Origin: CAZIIK01 sp964539235
GTDB taxonomy: Bacteria; Pseudomonadota; Gammaproteobacteria; Francisellales; CACEW01
Reading direction: 5' to 3'
Length of the DNA stretch: 27,589 nt
NCBI GenBank assembly: GCA_964539235.1
Contig: CAZIIK010000112.1
Location: forward strand, 1-27,589
Numbering within the stretch: the stretch's first letter is position 1; every line of letters starts with the position of its first letter. This document shows positions 15,051-23,208 of this stretch, in pieces. The position numbers and the translations under genes were made by a program. Below the pieces are notes generated by a model that searched no databases, was not told where the DNA came from, and saw nothing but the letters and a program-made list of their open reading frames with translations.

Positions 15051-16079
15051 CTATGAGGTTTGTTCTAATTTGTTTTGTTCCGTTGGGATGATGATTTCAA
15101 TTTCCGGGAATACTTCTCGGACTGCATCGGTTTCTTTCTCTAGAAACAAAATTTTCAAATTGGGGCCGGCATCTTGTGTGAAAAATACCGGGATTTTTTG
15201 GCGGCGCATTTCCCAAACTTTTTTGCGGGCTTGCACAGTGGCTTCGGTTGTATACACAATAGGTGGACGTGCGGTTTCTGTTACAGCGTGCAACATTAAG
15301 GCATGATTCTCGGCAAAGTAGCCTAGGAGCTGGATATTGCACTCTTCAATCGCCTGTTCGACCTTTTGCATGACTTGTCGGGTTTTGTCTGGCCATAAAT
15401 CATAATCAGCCGATGTTTTCATGCTGATTTCCATGGCCTCGCGTGAGGAAATAGATTTGATGCAGCTATCAATTTTGACGAGGCCAATCCTTAGCTCTGG
15501 CCAAGCTTTGCGTATTGGGATGCCATGAGAATCCATACCATCCTCTTTATATCCCATGCGCCATTTCACAAAGCCTGGCCAAATCGAACGACAAGCACTT
15601 CCGCTACCTAATCGTGCCAGTATGGATAACTTATCCTGTGTCAGTTGCCAACCAAATAGCTGGTCAAGTGCTTTAGCCAACGCAGCAAATCCAGAAGCAG
15701 ATGAGGCAAAGCCAGCCTGGGTTGGGATGGTGTTTTGCGTTTCAATCCGAAAGGTTAAGTTGGATTCTGTTGTGCGAAATAAGTCTAGATAGCGATGTAG
15801 GCGGGCGTAAAATTGTGTTTCTGGGTTGACAGCTTGGCCATTCAAAAAGTAGAGGTCATCTTCTGCATCAACTACCTGGATCGTAGTCTCTGTACCTAAA
15901 TTCCCAAGTGCAACCGATAAGCTGGATGTCATCGGTAGATTCAACGTTTCATTACGCTTTCCCCAGTATTTGGCCAAAGCGATATTGCTGGGTGCGAATG
16001 CCGAAGCATTTTCGGTTTTAGGGTTGAATTGTGCATCGACAATCTTGTGGATGATCTCTTGTTTGGTGATATTGGGCAT
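15051..16079 (-). CDS. mvaD: Diphosphomevalonate decarboxylase
   Basis: This 342-residue GHMP-superfamily enzyme decarboxylates 5-diphosphomevalonate to isopentenyl diphosphate with ATP hydrolysis, the last step of the classical mevalonate pathway. The N-terminal ALAKYWGKRNETLNLPMTSS (about 34-53) is diagnostic. The GHMP phosphate loop is PTQAGFASSASG (119-130), and the catalytic Asp is D303 in TQDAGPN. The start has AAGGAAAC six bases upstream on the minus strand. It is the only minus-strand complete gene between the cysteine and fatty-acid clusters. No other mevalonate gene is visible, so the kinases, synthase and reductase must lie elsewhere. Most gammaproteobacteria use the MEP pathway; Coxiella and Legionella carry mevalonate genes. 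Confidence 0.93.
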   Translation of the reverse strand: MPNITKQEIIHKIVDAQFNPKTENASAFAPSNIALAKYWGKRNETLNLPMTSSLSVALGNLGTETTIQVVDAEDDLYFLNGQAVNPETQFYARLHRYLDLFRTTESNLTFRIETQNTIPTQAGFASSASGFAALAKALDQLFGWQLTQDKLSILARLGSGSACRSIWPGFVKWRMGYKEDGMDSHGIPIRKAWPELRIGLVKIDSCIKSISSREAMEISMKTSADYDLWPDKTRQVMQKVEQAIEECNIQLLGYFAENHALMLHAVTETARPPIVYTTEATVQARKKVWEMRRQKIPVFFTQDAGPNLKILFLEKETDAVREVFPEIEIIIPTEQNKLEQTS

Positions 16080-16348
16080 GGTGTTTCCTTGTTGTTATGT
16101 AGCCTTTCTTGGTAAATTCTGGCTTGAGGTCAGCTTGAAGTGTGTCGAATGCCATGTCTCATGGTCAGGTAGCTTCGGCTGATTTTCTAGAGCGTGTGAT
16201 TATCCTTTTTGTTTATTGTGCATGTTTTTTGTCTAGTTTTCTAGTGTTGTATTTCAGCTTGTTTATATTTTTTTGCGACGGGTATGTACGTTTAAAGAGG
16301 GCTCGGCAAATTGACTTTTACAGGCAAGCTCTATATGATGAGCCGGTT
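16080..16348. other. Divergent intergenic region mvaD/yceD
   Basis: This holds the mvaD ribosome site and, at the right, the yceD promoter. An open frame from 16142 could add a hydrophobic stretch to YceD, but it has no family counterpart and starts upstream of the promoter, so I treat it as noncoding. Confidence 0.5.
16311..16339 (+). promoter_or_regulatory. Strong sigma70 promoter for yceD-rpmF-fab operon
   Basis: TTGACT (16311-16316) and TATGAT (16334-16339) have an ideal 17-base spacer. The predicted start of transcription (about 16346) is only a few bases before the first YceD ATG at 16349, and 54 bases before the duplicated ATG at 16400. Confidence 0.7.
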
Positions 16349-16436
16349 ATGAAAAAGCGACGTTTTCCGTTAACTGTAAATCCGCATGATGCGCCGGTTA
16401 TGAAAAAGCGACGTTTTCCGTTAACTGTAAATCCGC
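16335..16436 (+). repeat. Tandem duplication, 2 x 51 bp, over the yceD start
   Basis: Unit 1 is 16335-16385 and unit 2 is 16386-16436. They are directly adjacent and differ at one base (A at 16341, C at 16392). The length is 17 codons, so the reading frame is kept and the peptide MKKRRFPLTVNP occurs twice. Confidence 0.95.
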
Positions 16437-16825
16437 TGCGTTTAGCGAAGTCCCGGCAGGAATTATCGGGTGATTTTCCCGTTTCTCAGATGCCCAGATT
16501 GCTAGGTGTTTTGGCAGATGATCACGCGGAGATTGCTGCAAAAATGAGTTTCGACTCAGATGAGCAAGGTTGGGTGGTAATCACACTTTTTGTGCACGCA
16601 AAGCTACCATTAATTTGCCAGAATGATTTAAGTCGTTTTGTCTTGCCTGTCGAGATTGAAACACGGTTGACGCCCGTAGAAGTAGAAGCTGAAGCAACTC
16701 GTGTTCCTGCACACTACGAGCCAGTATTAATAGAGGATGGTTTATTCGTTCCGAAAACCATCGTTGAGGATGAGTTATTACTCCATCTGCCGGATGTGCC
16801 TAGACGCCCCGAAGCTTTGGGTTGA
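16349..16825 (+). CDS. yceD: YceD/DUF177-family protein with duplicated N-terminus
   Basis: This protein of the YceD (DUF177) family is 158 residues from the ATG at 16349, or 141 from the ATG at 16400. It is encoded beside rpmF in most bacteria; a plant homologue is linked to 23S rRNA accumulation. The family pattern is kept: KRRFPLTVNPLRLAKSRQEL, then HYEPVLIEDG and IVEDELLLHLPDVPR. The usual C-x-x-C segment is reduced to one cysteine (LICQNDL), so metal binding is unlikely. The 51-bp duplication gives two equally homologous start sites. The promoter leaves almost no leader for the first, so the second may be the main start. Neither has a strong Shine-Dalgarno sequence. It is the first gene of the rpmF-plsX-fab operon. 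Confidence 0.82.
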   Translation: MKKRRFPLTVNPHDAPVMKKRRFPLTVNPLRLAKSRQELSGDFPVSQMPRLLGVLADDHAEIAAKMSFDSDEQGWVVITLFVHAKLPLICQNDLSRFVLPVEIETRLTPVEVEAEATRVPAHYEPVLIEDGLFVPKTIVEDELLLHLPDVPRRPEALG

Positions 16826-16865
16826 ATAGGCTGCGGCTTTATGGAAGCAACTTGGGAGAAATAAA

Positions 16866-17051
16866 ATGGCGGTACAACAAAACCGTAAAACCCGTTCAAA
16901 GCGTGACATGCGACGCTCACACGATGCGTTAACCGCATCCACGATTTCGATTGACAGCGAATCAGGGGAAAAGCATTTCCGCCACCATGTTACACCGGGT
17001 GGATACTATCGTGGCAAAAAGGTAATCAATCAGAACGCTGACAGCGAGTAA
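16866..17051 (+). CDS. rpmF: 50S ribosomal protein L32
   Basis: The 61-residue product begins MAVQQNRKTRSKRDMRRSHD and contains HHVTPGGYYRGKKV, both typical of L32, a small basic protein of the large subunit. It is the variant without the four-cysteine zinc ribbon, as is usual in gammaproteobacteria. GGGAG lies seven bases before the ATG. The position between yceD and plsX is the conserved gammaproteobacterial order, tying ribosome synthesis to lipid synthesis. Confidence 0.97.
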   Translation: MAVQQNRKTRSKRDMRRSHDALTASTISIDSESGEKHFRHHVTPGGYYRGKKVINQNADSE

Positions 17052-17056
17052 AAACC

Positions 17057-18091
17057 TTGGCGATCATTTCGATTGACGCAATGGGGGGCGATCGTGGAAT
17101 TTCTGCGACTGTGCCAGCTGCTATTGCCAGTCTAAAAAAACATGCCGATTTGGAAATCGTCCTGGTGGGTGATGAGCGTTTGTTATTGCGTGCCTTGCGT
17201 AAATGCAAAGCGGATAAGCACCCGCGTATCAGAATACAGCATGCTTCTGAAGTGGTGGCGATGGATGAATCCCCAGCATTGGCGCTGCGGGGTAAGAAAG
17301 ATTCTTCCATGCGTGTTGCCATCAACCTGGTTAAAGAAGGTGATGCGCATGCGGCTGTCAGTGCGGGTAATACCGGTGCTTTAATGGCAACCGCGCGTTT
17401 TGTATTAAAAACCTTGCCGGGTATCGATCGTCCGGCCATTATTTACGCATTGCCCGCATATGATCGTGCTAATGACTGCATGACCAGCGTTCACATGTTG
17501 GACCTGGGTGCCAACATAGACTGTACACCGAAGCATTTGTTTGAGTTTGCCATTATGGGTGCGAGTTTAACCGAAGCGGTTGATGGATTATCCAAGCCTC
17601 GTGTGGCGTTACTCAATATCGGTCAAGAAGAGATCAAGGGCTTAGAGTCAATCAAGCAGACAGCTAAATTGCTGCAAGATGAATCAGCCATCAATTACAT
17701 TGGTTTTATTGAAGGAAATGACATTTTCTCAGCTAAAGCCGATGTGGTCGTGTGTGACGGATTTGTTGGTAATGTCGCATTGAAAACCACAGAAGGTGTT
17801 GCGACTTTATTAGGAACGATGTTGAAACGTTCGTTATTGAATACATTTATGGGGCGAATTGCAGGTGTTTTGGCAATTCCCATGTTGTTGCGTCTTAAAA
17901 AGAAATTTGATATTCGACACTACAATGGCGCCAGCTTCTTGGGTCTAAAAGGAATTGTGGTGAAGAGTCATGGCGGTGCAGATCGCATTGCATTTTCGAC
18001 AGCCATCGATGAGGCAGTTAAAGAGATTGAAAAGGATATTCCGGCTTTGATTCACGCGCGTGTGGGTGCATTGTTGGGTGGTGATTCATGA
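17057..18091 (+). CDS. plsX: Phosphate acyltransferase PlsX
   Basis: This 344-residue peripheral membrane enzyme converts acyl-ACP to acyl-phosphate for glycerolipid synthesis. Family signatures are SIDAMGGDRG at the N-terminus, AVSAGNTGALMA at about 94-105, and DGFVGNVALKTTEG in the C-terminal half. The start is a TTG at 17057, five bases after the rpmF stop. No ATG or GTG fits the conserved N-terminus, which begins two residues before IISIDAMGGD. The non-ATG start and weak ribosome site suggest translation depends on the upstream gene. It overlaps fabH by four bases (ATGA). Confidence 0.95.
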   Translation: MAIISIDAMGGDRGISATVPAAIASLKKHADLEIVLVGDERLLLRALRKCKADKHPRIRIQHASEVVAMDESPALALRGKKDSSMRVAINLVKEGDAHAAVSAGNTGALMATARFVLKTLPGIDRPAIIYALPAYDRANDCMTSVHMLDLGANIDCTPKHLFEFAIMGASLTEAVDGLSKPRVALLNIGQEEIKGLESIKQTAKLLQDESAINYIGFIEGNDIFSAKADVVVCDGFVGNVALKTTEGVATLLGTMLKRSLLNTFMGRIAGVLAIPMLLRLKKKFDIRHYNGASFLGLKGIVVKSHGGADRIAFSTAIDEAVKEIEKDIPALIHARVGALLGGDS

Positions 18092-19056
18092 CATATGCTC
18101 GAATCGTCGGCACGGGATCACATTTACCTGAAGCGGTTGTAACAAATACAGAGCTTTCGAAGCGTGTTGAAACATCAGATGAGTGGATCCAACAGCGGGT
18201 TGGCATTCAGTCACGACACATTTGTAGTCCCGATGAAACGTTATTGTTTATGGCAACGCAGGCAGCGCAGCGGGCTTTGGACATGGCGCAAGTCACAGCA
18301 GAAGAGATAGATCTTATTATTGTGGCGACTTCGACGGCCGATGACATTATGCCAAGTACGGCAACGTCCCTGCAGCATGCTATCGGTGCAAAGCCCTGTA
18401 TTTCATTTGATATTTCGGCCGCGTGTACGGGGTTTGTCTGTGCACTGCATATTGCCAACCAATTCTTTAAGACCGGTGTGGCCAAGCGAGCTTTAGTGCT
18501 AGGTGGTGAGCGTATGTCCCGTATTACGGATTGGATGGATCGTTCGACCTGTGTGTTATTTGGGGATGGTGTAGGCGCTGCTGTTTTGGCTGCGGATGAT
18601 CACACGGGTATCCTGAGTTCTTATGTTGCGTCAAATGGTAAAGACCGGGACTTGTTGTTTGTTCCAAATAGTTTGCCGGTAGCGCCGTTTGAATCTGAGG
18701 TACCGCCGGCTCATTTGCGGATGGATGGACGTGCGGTATTTCGTCAGGCAGTCAATATGCTGGGTGATTTAGTGGCGCGAGTGTTGCGTGAGCATGATTT
18801 ACCAAAGTCTGCCATTGATTGGTTGATTCCGCATCAGGCGAATCGACGGATTATTGAGGCGACTGCCAAAAAAATGGCCTTGCCGTGGGAAAAAGTGGTT
18901 TTAACACTGCCGGAACAAGGTAATACATCTGCTGCGTCGGTCGCATTGGCGTTGGATATCGCCGTGCGAGATGGTCGTGTGCAAAAAGACCAACTAGTTT
19001 TGCTAGAGGCTTTTGGTGCAGGCTTTGTCTGGGGTGCGGTACTGCTCAAATTTTAA
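18088..19056 (+). CDS. fabH: Beta-ketoacyl-ACP synthase III
   Basis: This 322-residue thiolase-fold enzyme condenses acetyl-CoA with malonyl-ACP to start fatty-acid synthesis. The catalytic triad is C113 (ISAACTGFV), H249 (LIPHQANRR) and N279 (EQGNTSAAS). Length and motif spacing equal those of E. coli FabH. ATGA overlap with plsX shows coupling, and fabD follows after ten bases. Confidence 0.97.
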   Translation: MTYARIVGTGSHLPEAVVTNTELSKRVETSDEWIQQRVGIQSRHICSPDETLLFMATQAAQRALDMAQVTAEEIDLIIVATSTADDIMPSTATSLQHAIGAKPCISFDISAACTGFVCALHIANQFFKTGVAKRALVLGGERMSRITDWMDRSTCVLFGDGVGAAVLAADDHTGILSSYVASNGKDRDLLFVPNSLPVAPFESEVPPAHLRMDGRAVFRQAVNMLGDLVARVLREHDLPKSAIDWLIPHQANRRIIEATAKKMALPWEKVVLTLPEQGNTSAASVALALDIAVRDGRVQKDQLVLLEAFGAGFVWGAVLLKF

Positions 19057-19066
19057 GGATCTATTT

Positions 19067-19972
19067 ATGTCACAGACTATTGCGGTAGTTTTTCCGGGTC
19101 AAGGCTCGCAAAAACTAGGGATGTTGGCTGATGCAGCGGCACACTATCCACAGATCAAGCAAACCTTTGAAGAGGCAGCTGATGCTCTAGGGTATGATCT
19201 TTGGTCGATTGTGCAGGCGGATGGAGAAAAGTTAAACCAAACGACTTATACACAGCCAGCATTATTGGCTGCGGGTATTGCGTTGTGGCGTGTTGCTCGG
19301 CACAACCAAGCGTTGAATCCCGCTTTTTTGGCGGGGCATAGTTTGGGCGAATACACCGCGCTGGTAGCTGCTGGTGCTATGGCATTTGCTGATGCTTTGC
19401 AGGTGGTGGCCTTGCGAGGCAAGTTCATGCAATCTGCTGTGCCGGCTGGTCAAGGCGCAATGGCTGCGTGCCTTGGTTTGGCTGATGATGTGGTCACCGA
19501 TGTGTGCGCGCAAGCAGCACAAGGCCAAGTATTGGCGCCGGTTAATTTTAATTCGCCTGGGCAGGTCGTGATTGCGGGCGAAAAAGAAGCGGTCGAGCGT
19601 GCGATGCCGCTCGCAAAAGAAGCCGGTGCGCGTAAAGTGGTGTTATTGCCTGTGAGCGTGCCTTCGCACTGTGCGTTGATGTTGCCAGCAGCTGAGCAAT
19701 TAGCAACTGTGTTGGCAGATGTTGAGATACAGGCGCCACAGTGTCCGGTGATTCATAATGTTGATGTGGCCGTGCATGGTTCAGCAGAACAGATTCGTGA
19801 GGCTTTGGTGAAGCAACTGTCTGCTCCAGTGCGTTGGGTTGAAACGATTGAATTGATGGCATCGCGTGGTGTTGAGGCCATTTATGAGTCAGGCCCTGGT
19901 AAAGTTTTGACAGGTCTGAATAAGCGAATTGTATCGGGTGTTGCGTGTGCGCCCATGTCATATGATATGTAA
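19067..19972 (+). CDS. fabD: Malonyl-CoA:ACP transacylase
   Basis: This 301-residue enzyme loads malonyl groups from CoA onto acyl carrier protein. It shows VFPGQGSQ at 8-15, the nucleophile S92 in GHSLGEYTAL, the catalytic H201 in VPSHCALM, and FNSPGQVVIAG. The ATG at 19067 has AAGGA eight bases upstream. The longer frame from 19013 is only the 3' end of fabH in another frame. Confidence 0.97.
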   Translation: MSQTIAVVFPGQGSQKLGMLADAAAHYPQIKQTFEEAADALGYDLWSIVQADGEKLNQTTYTQPALLAAGIALWRVARHNQALNPAFLAGHSLGEYTALVAAGAMAFADALQVVALRGKFMQSAVPAGQGAMAACLGLADDVVTDVCAQAAQGQVLAPVNFNSPGQVVIAGEKEAVERAMPLAKEAGARKVVLLPVSVPSHCALMLPAAEQLATVLADVEIQAPQCPVIHNVDVAVHGSAEQIREALVKQLSAPVRWVETIELMASRGVEAIYESGPGKVLTGLNKRIVSGVACAPMSYDM

Positions 19973-19984
19973 AGGAGTTTTCTC

Positions 19985-20728
19985 ATGTCACTAGCAGGTA
20001 AAATTGCATTAATTACCGGTGCCAGTCGTGGAATTGGCCATGCCATTATGTTGCAGTTGGCTGAGCAGGGTGCCACTGTTGTGGGGACGGCAACTTCCGC
20101 GTCAGGTGTGGAAAAAATTGAAGCAGCATTGGTAGCGGCTGGTTATGCCGGTCAAGGTTGTGTATTGGATGTGTCCCAGGCAGATTCAATCGCTGCGTTA
20201 ATGGACACACTTAAAGCGGGCCCTGGTATGCCAGATATTTTGGTCAACAATGCCGGTGTGACTCGTGATAATTTGCTCATGCGTATGAGTGAGGAAGAAT
20301 GGTCAACCGTCATCAACACTAACCTAACAGCTATTTATCGTCTGAGTAAGGTGTGTTTGCGTGCAATGATGAAAGCGCGTTGGGGACGCATTATTACAGT
20401 TGGGTCTGTTGTCGGTAGTATGGGAAATCCCGGTCAAGCCAATTACTGTGCAGCCAAAGCAGGCTTAGTCGGTTTCAGTAAGTCTTTGGCCAAAGAAGTG
20501 GCTTCGCGTCAGGTAACAGTGAACGTGGTTGCGCCAGGTTTTATTGAGACTGATATGACGTCAGTTTTGCCTGACGATCAGAAAGAAATGTTGTTGTCGC
20601 ATATTCCAGCGCAGTGCATGGGCACGCCGGATGATATTGCCGCAGCAGTGAGTTTTTTAGCCTCGGAAAATGCCCGTTACATTACGGGTGAAACTTTGCA
20701 CGTAAATGGCGGTATGCATACGGTATAG
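19985..20728 (+). CDS. fabG: 3-oxoacyl-ACP reductase
   Basis: This 247-residue short-chain dehydrogenase reduces beta-ketoacyl-ACP with NADPH. The cofactor motif is TGASRGIG (11-18), NNAG is at 87-90, and the catalytic residues are S140, Y153 and K157 (YCAAK). The C-terminal ENARYITGETLHVNGGMHTV is typical of FabG. AAAGGAG is well spaced before the ATG. Confidence 0.97.
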   Translation: MSLAGKIALITGASRGIGHAIMLQLAEQGATVVGTATSASGVEKIEAALVAAGYAGQGCVLDVSQADSIAALMDTLKAGPGMPDILVNNAGVTRDNLLMRMSEEEWSTVINTNLTAIYRLSKVCLRAMMKARWGRIITVGSVVGSMGNPGQANYCAAKAGLVGFSKSLAKEVASRQVTVNVVAPGFIETDMTSVLPDDQKEMLLSHIPAQCMGTPDDIAAAVSFLASENARYITGETLHVNGGMHTV

Positions 20729-20754
20729 CGATAAATTTAGGTTAAATATTTCGC

Positions 20755-20782
20755 TTGCATGTTAGAAGAAATTCAATACACT
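20755..20782 (+). promoter_or_regulatory. Promoter candidate for acpP
   Basis: TTGCAT (20755-20760) and TACACT (20777-20782) are 16 bases apart in the 99-base gap before acpP. A dedicated promoter fits the much higher demand for ACP than for the enzymes. Confidence 0.5.
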
Positions 20783-20827
20783 ACACACAAATTTTTTGTG
20801 ACAACCTGAGAGAAAGGGGATTTATTC

Positions 20828-21076
20828 ATGGTAGACATGGCTCAAATTGAAGAACGTGTGAAAAAGATCATCGTTGAGCAACTCGGCGTAAAAGAAGAAG
20901 ATGTGAAAGCAGAGTCTTCTTTTGTTGACGATCTGGGTGCTGATTCTTTAGACACTGTTGAGTTGGTAATGGCATTGGAAGAAGAGTTTGAAACAGAAAT
21001 TCCAGATGAAGATGCTGAAAAGATTGTAACTGTTAAAGATGTATTGACTTACATTGAGGCTCAAGCAAACGCATAA
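20828..21076 (+). CDS. acpP: Acyl carrier protein
   Basis: This 82-residue acidic helical protein has the phosphopantetheine attachment serine S40 in DDLGADSLDTVEL. An alternative ATG three codons downstream (20837) would give the usual MAQIEERV start. The first ATG is chosen because AAAGGGGA is eight bases upstream. It carries the growing acyl chain for all neighbouring Fab enzymes and PlsX. It is flanked by its own promoter and a terminator. Confidence 0.98.
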   Translation: MVDMAQIEERVKKIIVEQLGVKEEDVKAESSFVDDLGADSLDTVELVMALEEEFETEIPDEDAEKIVTVKDVLTYIEAQANA

Positions 21077-21110
21077 TGCAGATCCTTAAACCTTTTTAGG
21101 GACAGATAAG

Positions 21111-21146
21111 GCCAGCTATTTTTTGCGATTTAGCTGGCTTTTTTTT
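21111..21146 (+). terminator. Rho-independent terminator after acpP
   Basis: GCCAGCTA (21111-21118) pairs perfectly with TAGCTGGC (21131-21138) across a 12-base loop and is followed by eight T. It lies 34 bases after the acpP stop and 23 before fabF, so fabF expression probably depends on partial readthrough. Confidence 0.88.
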
Positions 21147-21169
21147 GGCAAAAGTGAGAGAGAAGCGTG

Positions 21170-22405
21170 ATGAGCAAAAGACGTGTCGTGGTAACAGGGA
21201 TAGGTTTAACAACACCTTTGGGGATAGGAACTGAGCAGGTTTGGTCTGGCATTATTGCAGGTAAAAGTGGTATTCGTCTGATCACACACTTTGATACAAC
21301 AGGACATCGCGTCACCATCTCTGGTACTGTGCCTGATTATGATCCGGTTGCTGCGGGCATTAATCAGAAGGACGTGCGCAAAATGGATGTGTGCATTCAA
21401 ATGGGTCTGACCACAGCCATTGAAGCTTGGGAAAACGCTGGCATTGAAGTCACTGAAGAAAATGCCACGCGTATGGGGGTTGCTATCGGATCTGGTATTG
21501 GTGGCTTAACGGTCATTCAGGATGCGCAAGATAGCCTAATTAACGGTGGGCCGCGCAAGCTTTCGCCTTTCTTTATTCCATCTTCCATTATCAACATGAT
21601 TTCGGGGCATGTGGCGATTCGGTTTGGCCTCAAAGGGCCTAATATTGCGATTGTAACCGCTTGTACGACGGGTACTCATAATATTGGTTATGCCGCGCGG
21701 ACCATTGCCTATGGCGATGCTGATGTGATGGTGGCCGGTGGTGCTGAAAAGGCCAGCTGTGCTTTGGGTGTTGGTGGATTTGCTGCTGCGCGTGCTTTGT
21801 CTTCACGTAATGATGACCCAGAAGGCGCTAGTCGTCCTTGGGATAAAGAGCGTGATGGTTTTGTATTAGGTGATGGTGCAGGTGTTGTTGTTTTAGAAGA
21901 GTACGAGCATGCGAAACGTCGTGGCGCTAATATTTATGCAGAGCTAGTGGGCTTTGGTATGAGTGAAGATGCTTATCATATTACATTGCCTGATGGTGAT
22001 GGCGGCTATCGCTCGATGAATAATGCTTTGCAAGATGCAGGTCTGAATGCAGATGCATTGGATTATGTGAATGCGCATGGTACTTCGACACCAGCCGGTG
22101 ATGTGGTGGAAAGTCAGTCTGTTGAAAAGTTAATGGGCGCAGCTGCCAAAAATGTGTGCATGAGTTCGACTAAATCAATGATTGGTCATCTCTTGGGTGC
22201 GGCAGGTGCAGTTGAAGCAATTTTTTCTATTCTGGCCTTGCGTGATCAAATCGCACCACCAACGATTAATTTACATGAAGCGGATGAAGGCTGTAACTTA
22301 GACTATGTGCCGCATGAAGCGCGTCACTGTAAATTAGATGTTGCCATGTCTAATTCATTTGGCTTTGGTGGTACTAACGGTACATTAATCTTTAAGCGTC
22401 TGTAG
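21170..22405 (+). CDS. fabF: Beta-ketoacyl-ACP synthase II
   Basis: This 411-residue elongating condensing enzyme has catalytic residues C165 (VTACTTGTH), H303 (NAHGTSTPAGD) and H340 (STKSMIGHLLGAAGA). VVVTGIGLTTPLG at the N-terminus and SNSFGFGGTNG at the C-terminus complete the family pattern. The ATG at 21170 is preceded by GAGAGAAG; a GTG directly before it (21167) is less likely. It follows the acpP terminator, so it may be expressed at a lower level. Confidence 0.97.
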   Translation: MSKRRVVVTGIGLTTPLGIGTEQVWSGIIAGKSGIRLITHFDTTGHRVTISGTVPDYDPVAAGINQKDVRKMDVCIQMGLTTAIEAWENAGIEVTEENATRMGVAIGSGIGGLTVIQDAQDSLINGGPRKLSPFFIPSSIINMISGHVAIRFGLKGPNIAIVTACTTGTHNIGYAARTIAYGDADVMVAGGAEKASCALGVGGFAAARALSSRNDDPEGASRPWDKERDGFVLGDGAGVVVLEEYEHAKRRGANIYAELVGFGMSEDAYHITLPDGDGGYRSMNNALQDAGLNADALDYVNAHGTSTPAGDVVESQSVEKLMGAAAKNVCMSSTKSMIGHLLGAAGAVEAIFSILALRDQIAPPTINLHEADEGCNLDYVPHEARHCKLDVAMSNSFGFGGTNGTLIFKRL

Positions 22406-22413
22406 TTTTTTTG

Positions 22414-23208
22414 ATGATGCCAATCATTGAGGACCGAGGCTTTCAGTATGGCGATGGGTTATTTGAAACCATGGCGGTGCGGTTAGGTGAGGTTCCTCTA
22501 TTGGCATTTCACCTGGCACGTTTAGCGCATGATTTAGCCAGACTTGATATTAAGCTTGATATATCAGCTTTAGAAGCAGCTGTTGTGGCATTGGCTGCGC
22601 AGCAAGTTTCATCTACATCTTGTATATTGAAACTAATCGTGACGCGTGGTTCAGGTGGGCGTGGCTATGCGCCATCTGATGCTTTAGACGCGCAATACTA
22701 TATGCAGATTCTGCCGTGGCCAGAGATGCCGTCGACATATGTGACAGATGGCATCACTTTGCAGGTGTGTGACTTGGTCTTATCACAACAGTCACGCTTG
22801 GCGGGTATGAAACACTTGAACCGTCTTGAGCAGGTATTGGCTGCGCAAGAGCTGAAAGATGATGCGGTCGAGGGGTTGTTGTTAGATACACAGGGCCATG
22901 TAATCGAAGCCATTAGTGCCAATATTTTTATTGTGAAGGGACGTACCTTGTTAACACCACGTTTAGATCGTTGTGGTGTGGCAGGTGTGATGCGTGCCTA
23001 TCTGATGGATCTGGTGACTGATTTTCAGCTGCAAGTCGCAGAAGTGAATTTTACATTGACTGAACTGGCACAGGCTGATGAGATATTTCTATGTAATAGT
23101 ATTCGCGGTATTTGGCCGGTGGTAAACGTGCAAACAGTGTGTGAAAAACCGGTGGGTGCAGTGACGCGCGCATTGCAGTATGCACTGAAAAAGCGATTGG
23201 GGGTGTAA
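22414..23208 (+). CDS. pabC: Aminodeoxychorismate lyase (PLP class IV)
   Basis: This 264-residue fold-type IV PLP enzyme converts 4-amino-4-deoxychorismate to p-aminobenzoate for folate. Key features are EDRGFQYGDGLFET near the N-terminus, LKLIVTRGSGGRGY, the Schiff-base K133 in LAGMKHLNRLEQ, and EAISANIFIV. Compared with E. coli PabC it lacks about ten residues of the first beta strand. A frame stop at 22393-22395 prevents extension, so the start must be the TTG at 22411 or one of the ATGs at 22414 and 22417. No strong ribosome site is visible, and coupling to fabF termination nearby is likely. It overlaps tmk by one base (TAATG). Confidence 0.9.
   Translation: MMPIIEDRGFQYGDGLFETMAVRLGEVPLLAFHLARLAHDLARLDIKLDISALEAAVVALAAQQVSSTSCILKLIVTRGSGGRGYAPSDALDAQYYMQILPWPEMPSTYVTDGITLQVCDLVLSQQSRLAGMKHLNRLEQVLAAQELKDDAVEGLLLDTQGHVIEAISANIFIVKGRTLLTPRLDRCGVAGVMRAYLMDLVTDFQLQVAEVNFTLTELAQADEIFLCNSIRGIWPVVNVQTVCEKPVGAVTRALQYALKKRLGV

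Noticed and set aside
16142..16348. Upstream extension of YceD with a hydrophobic segment
   Set aside because: It lies mostly upstream of a good promoter (TTGACT-17-TATGAT), has no family counterpart and no ribosome site.
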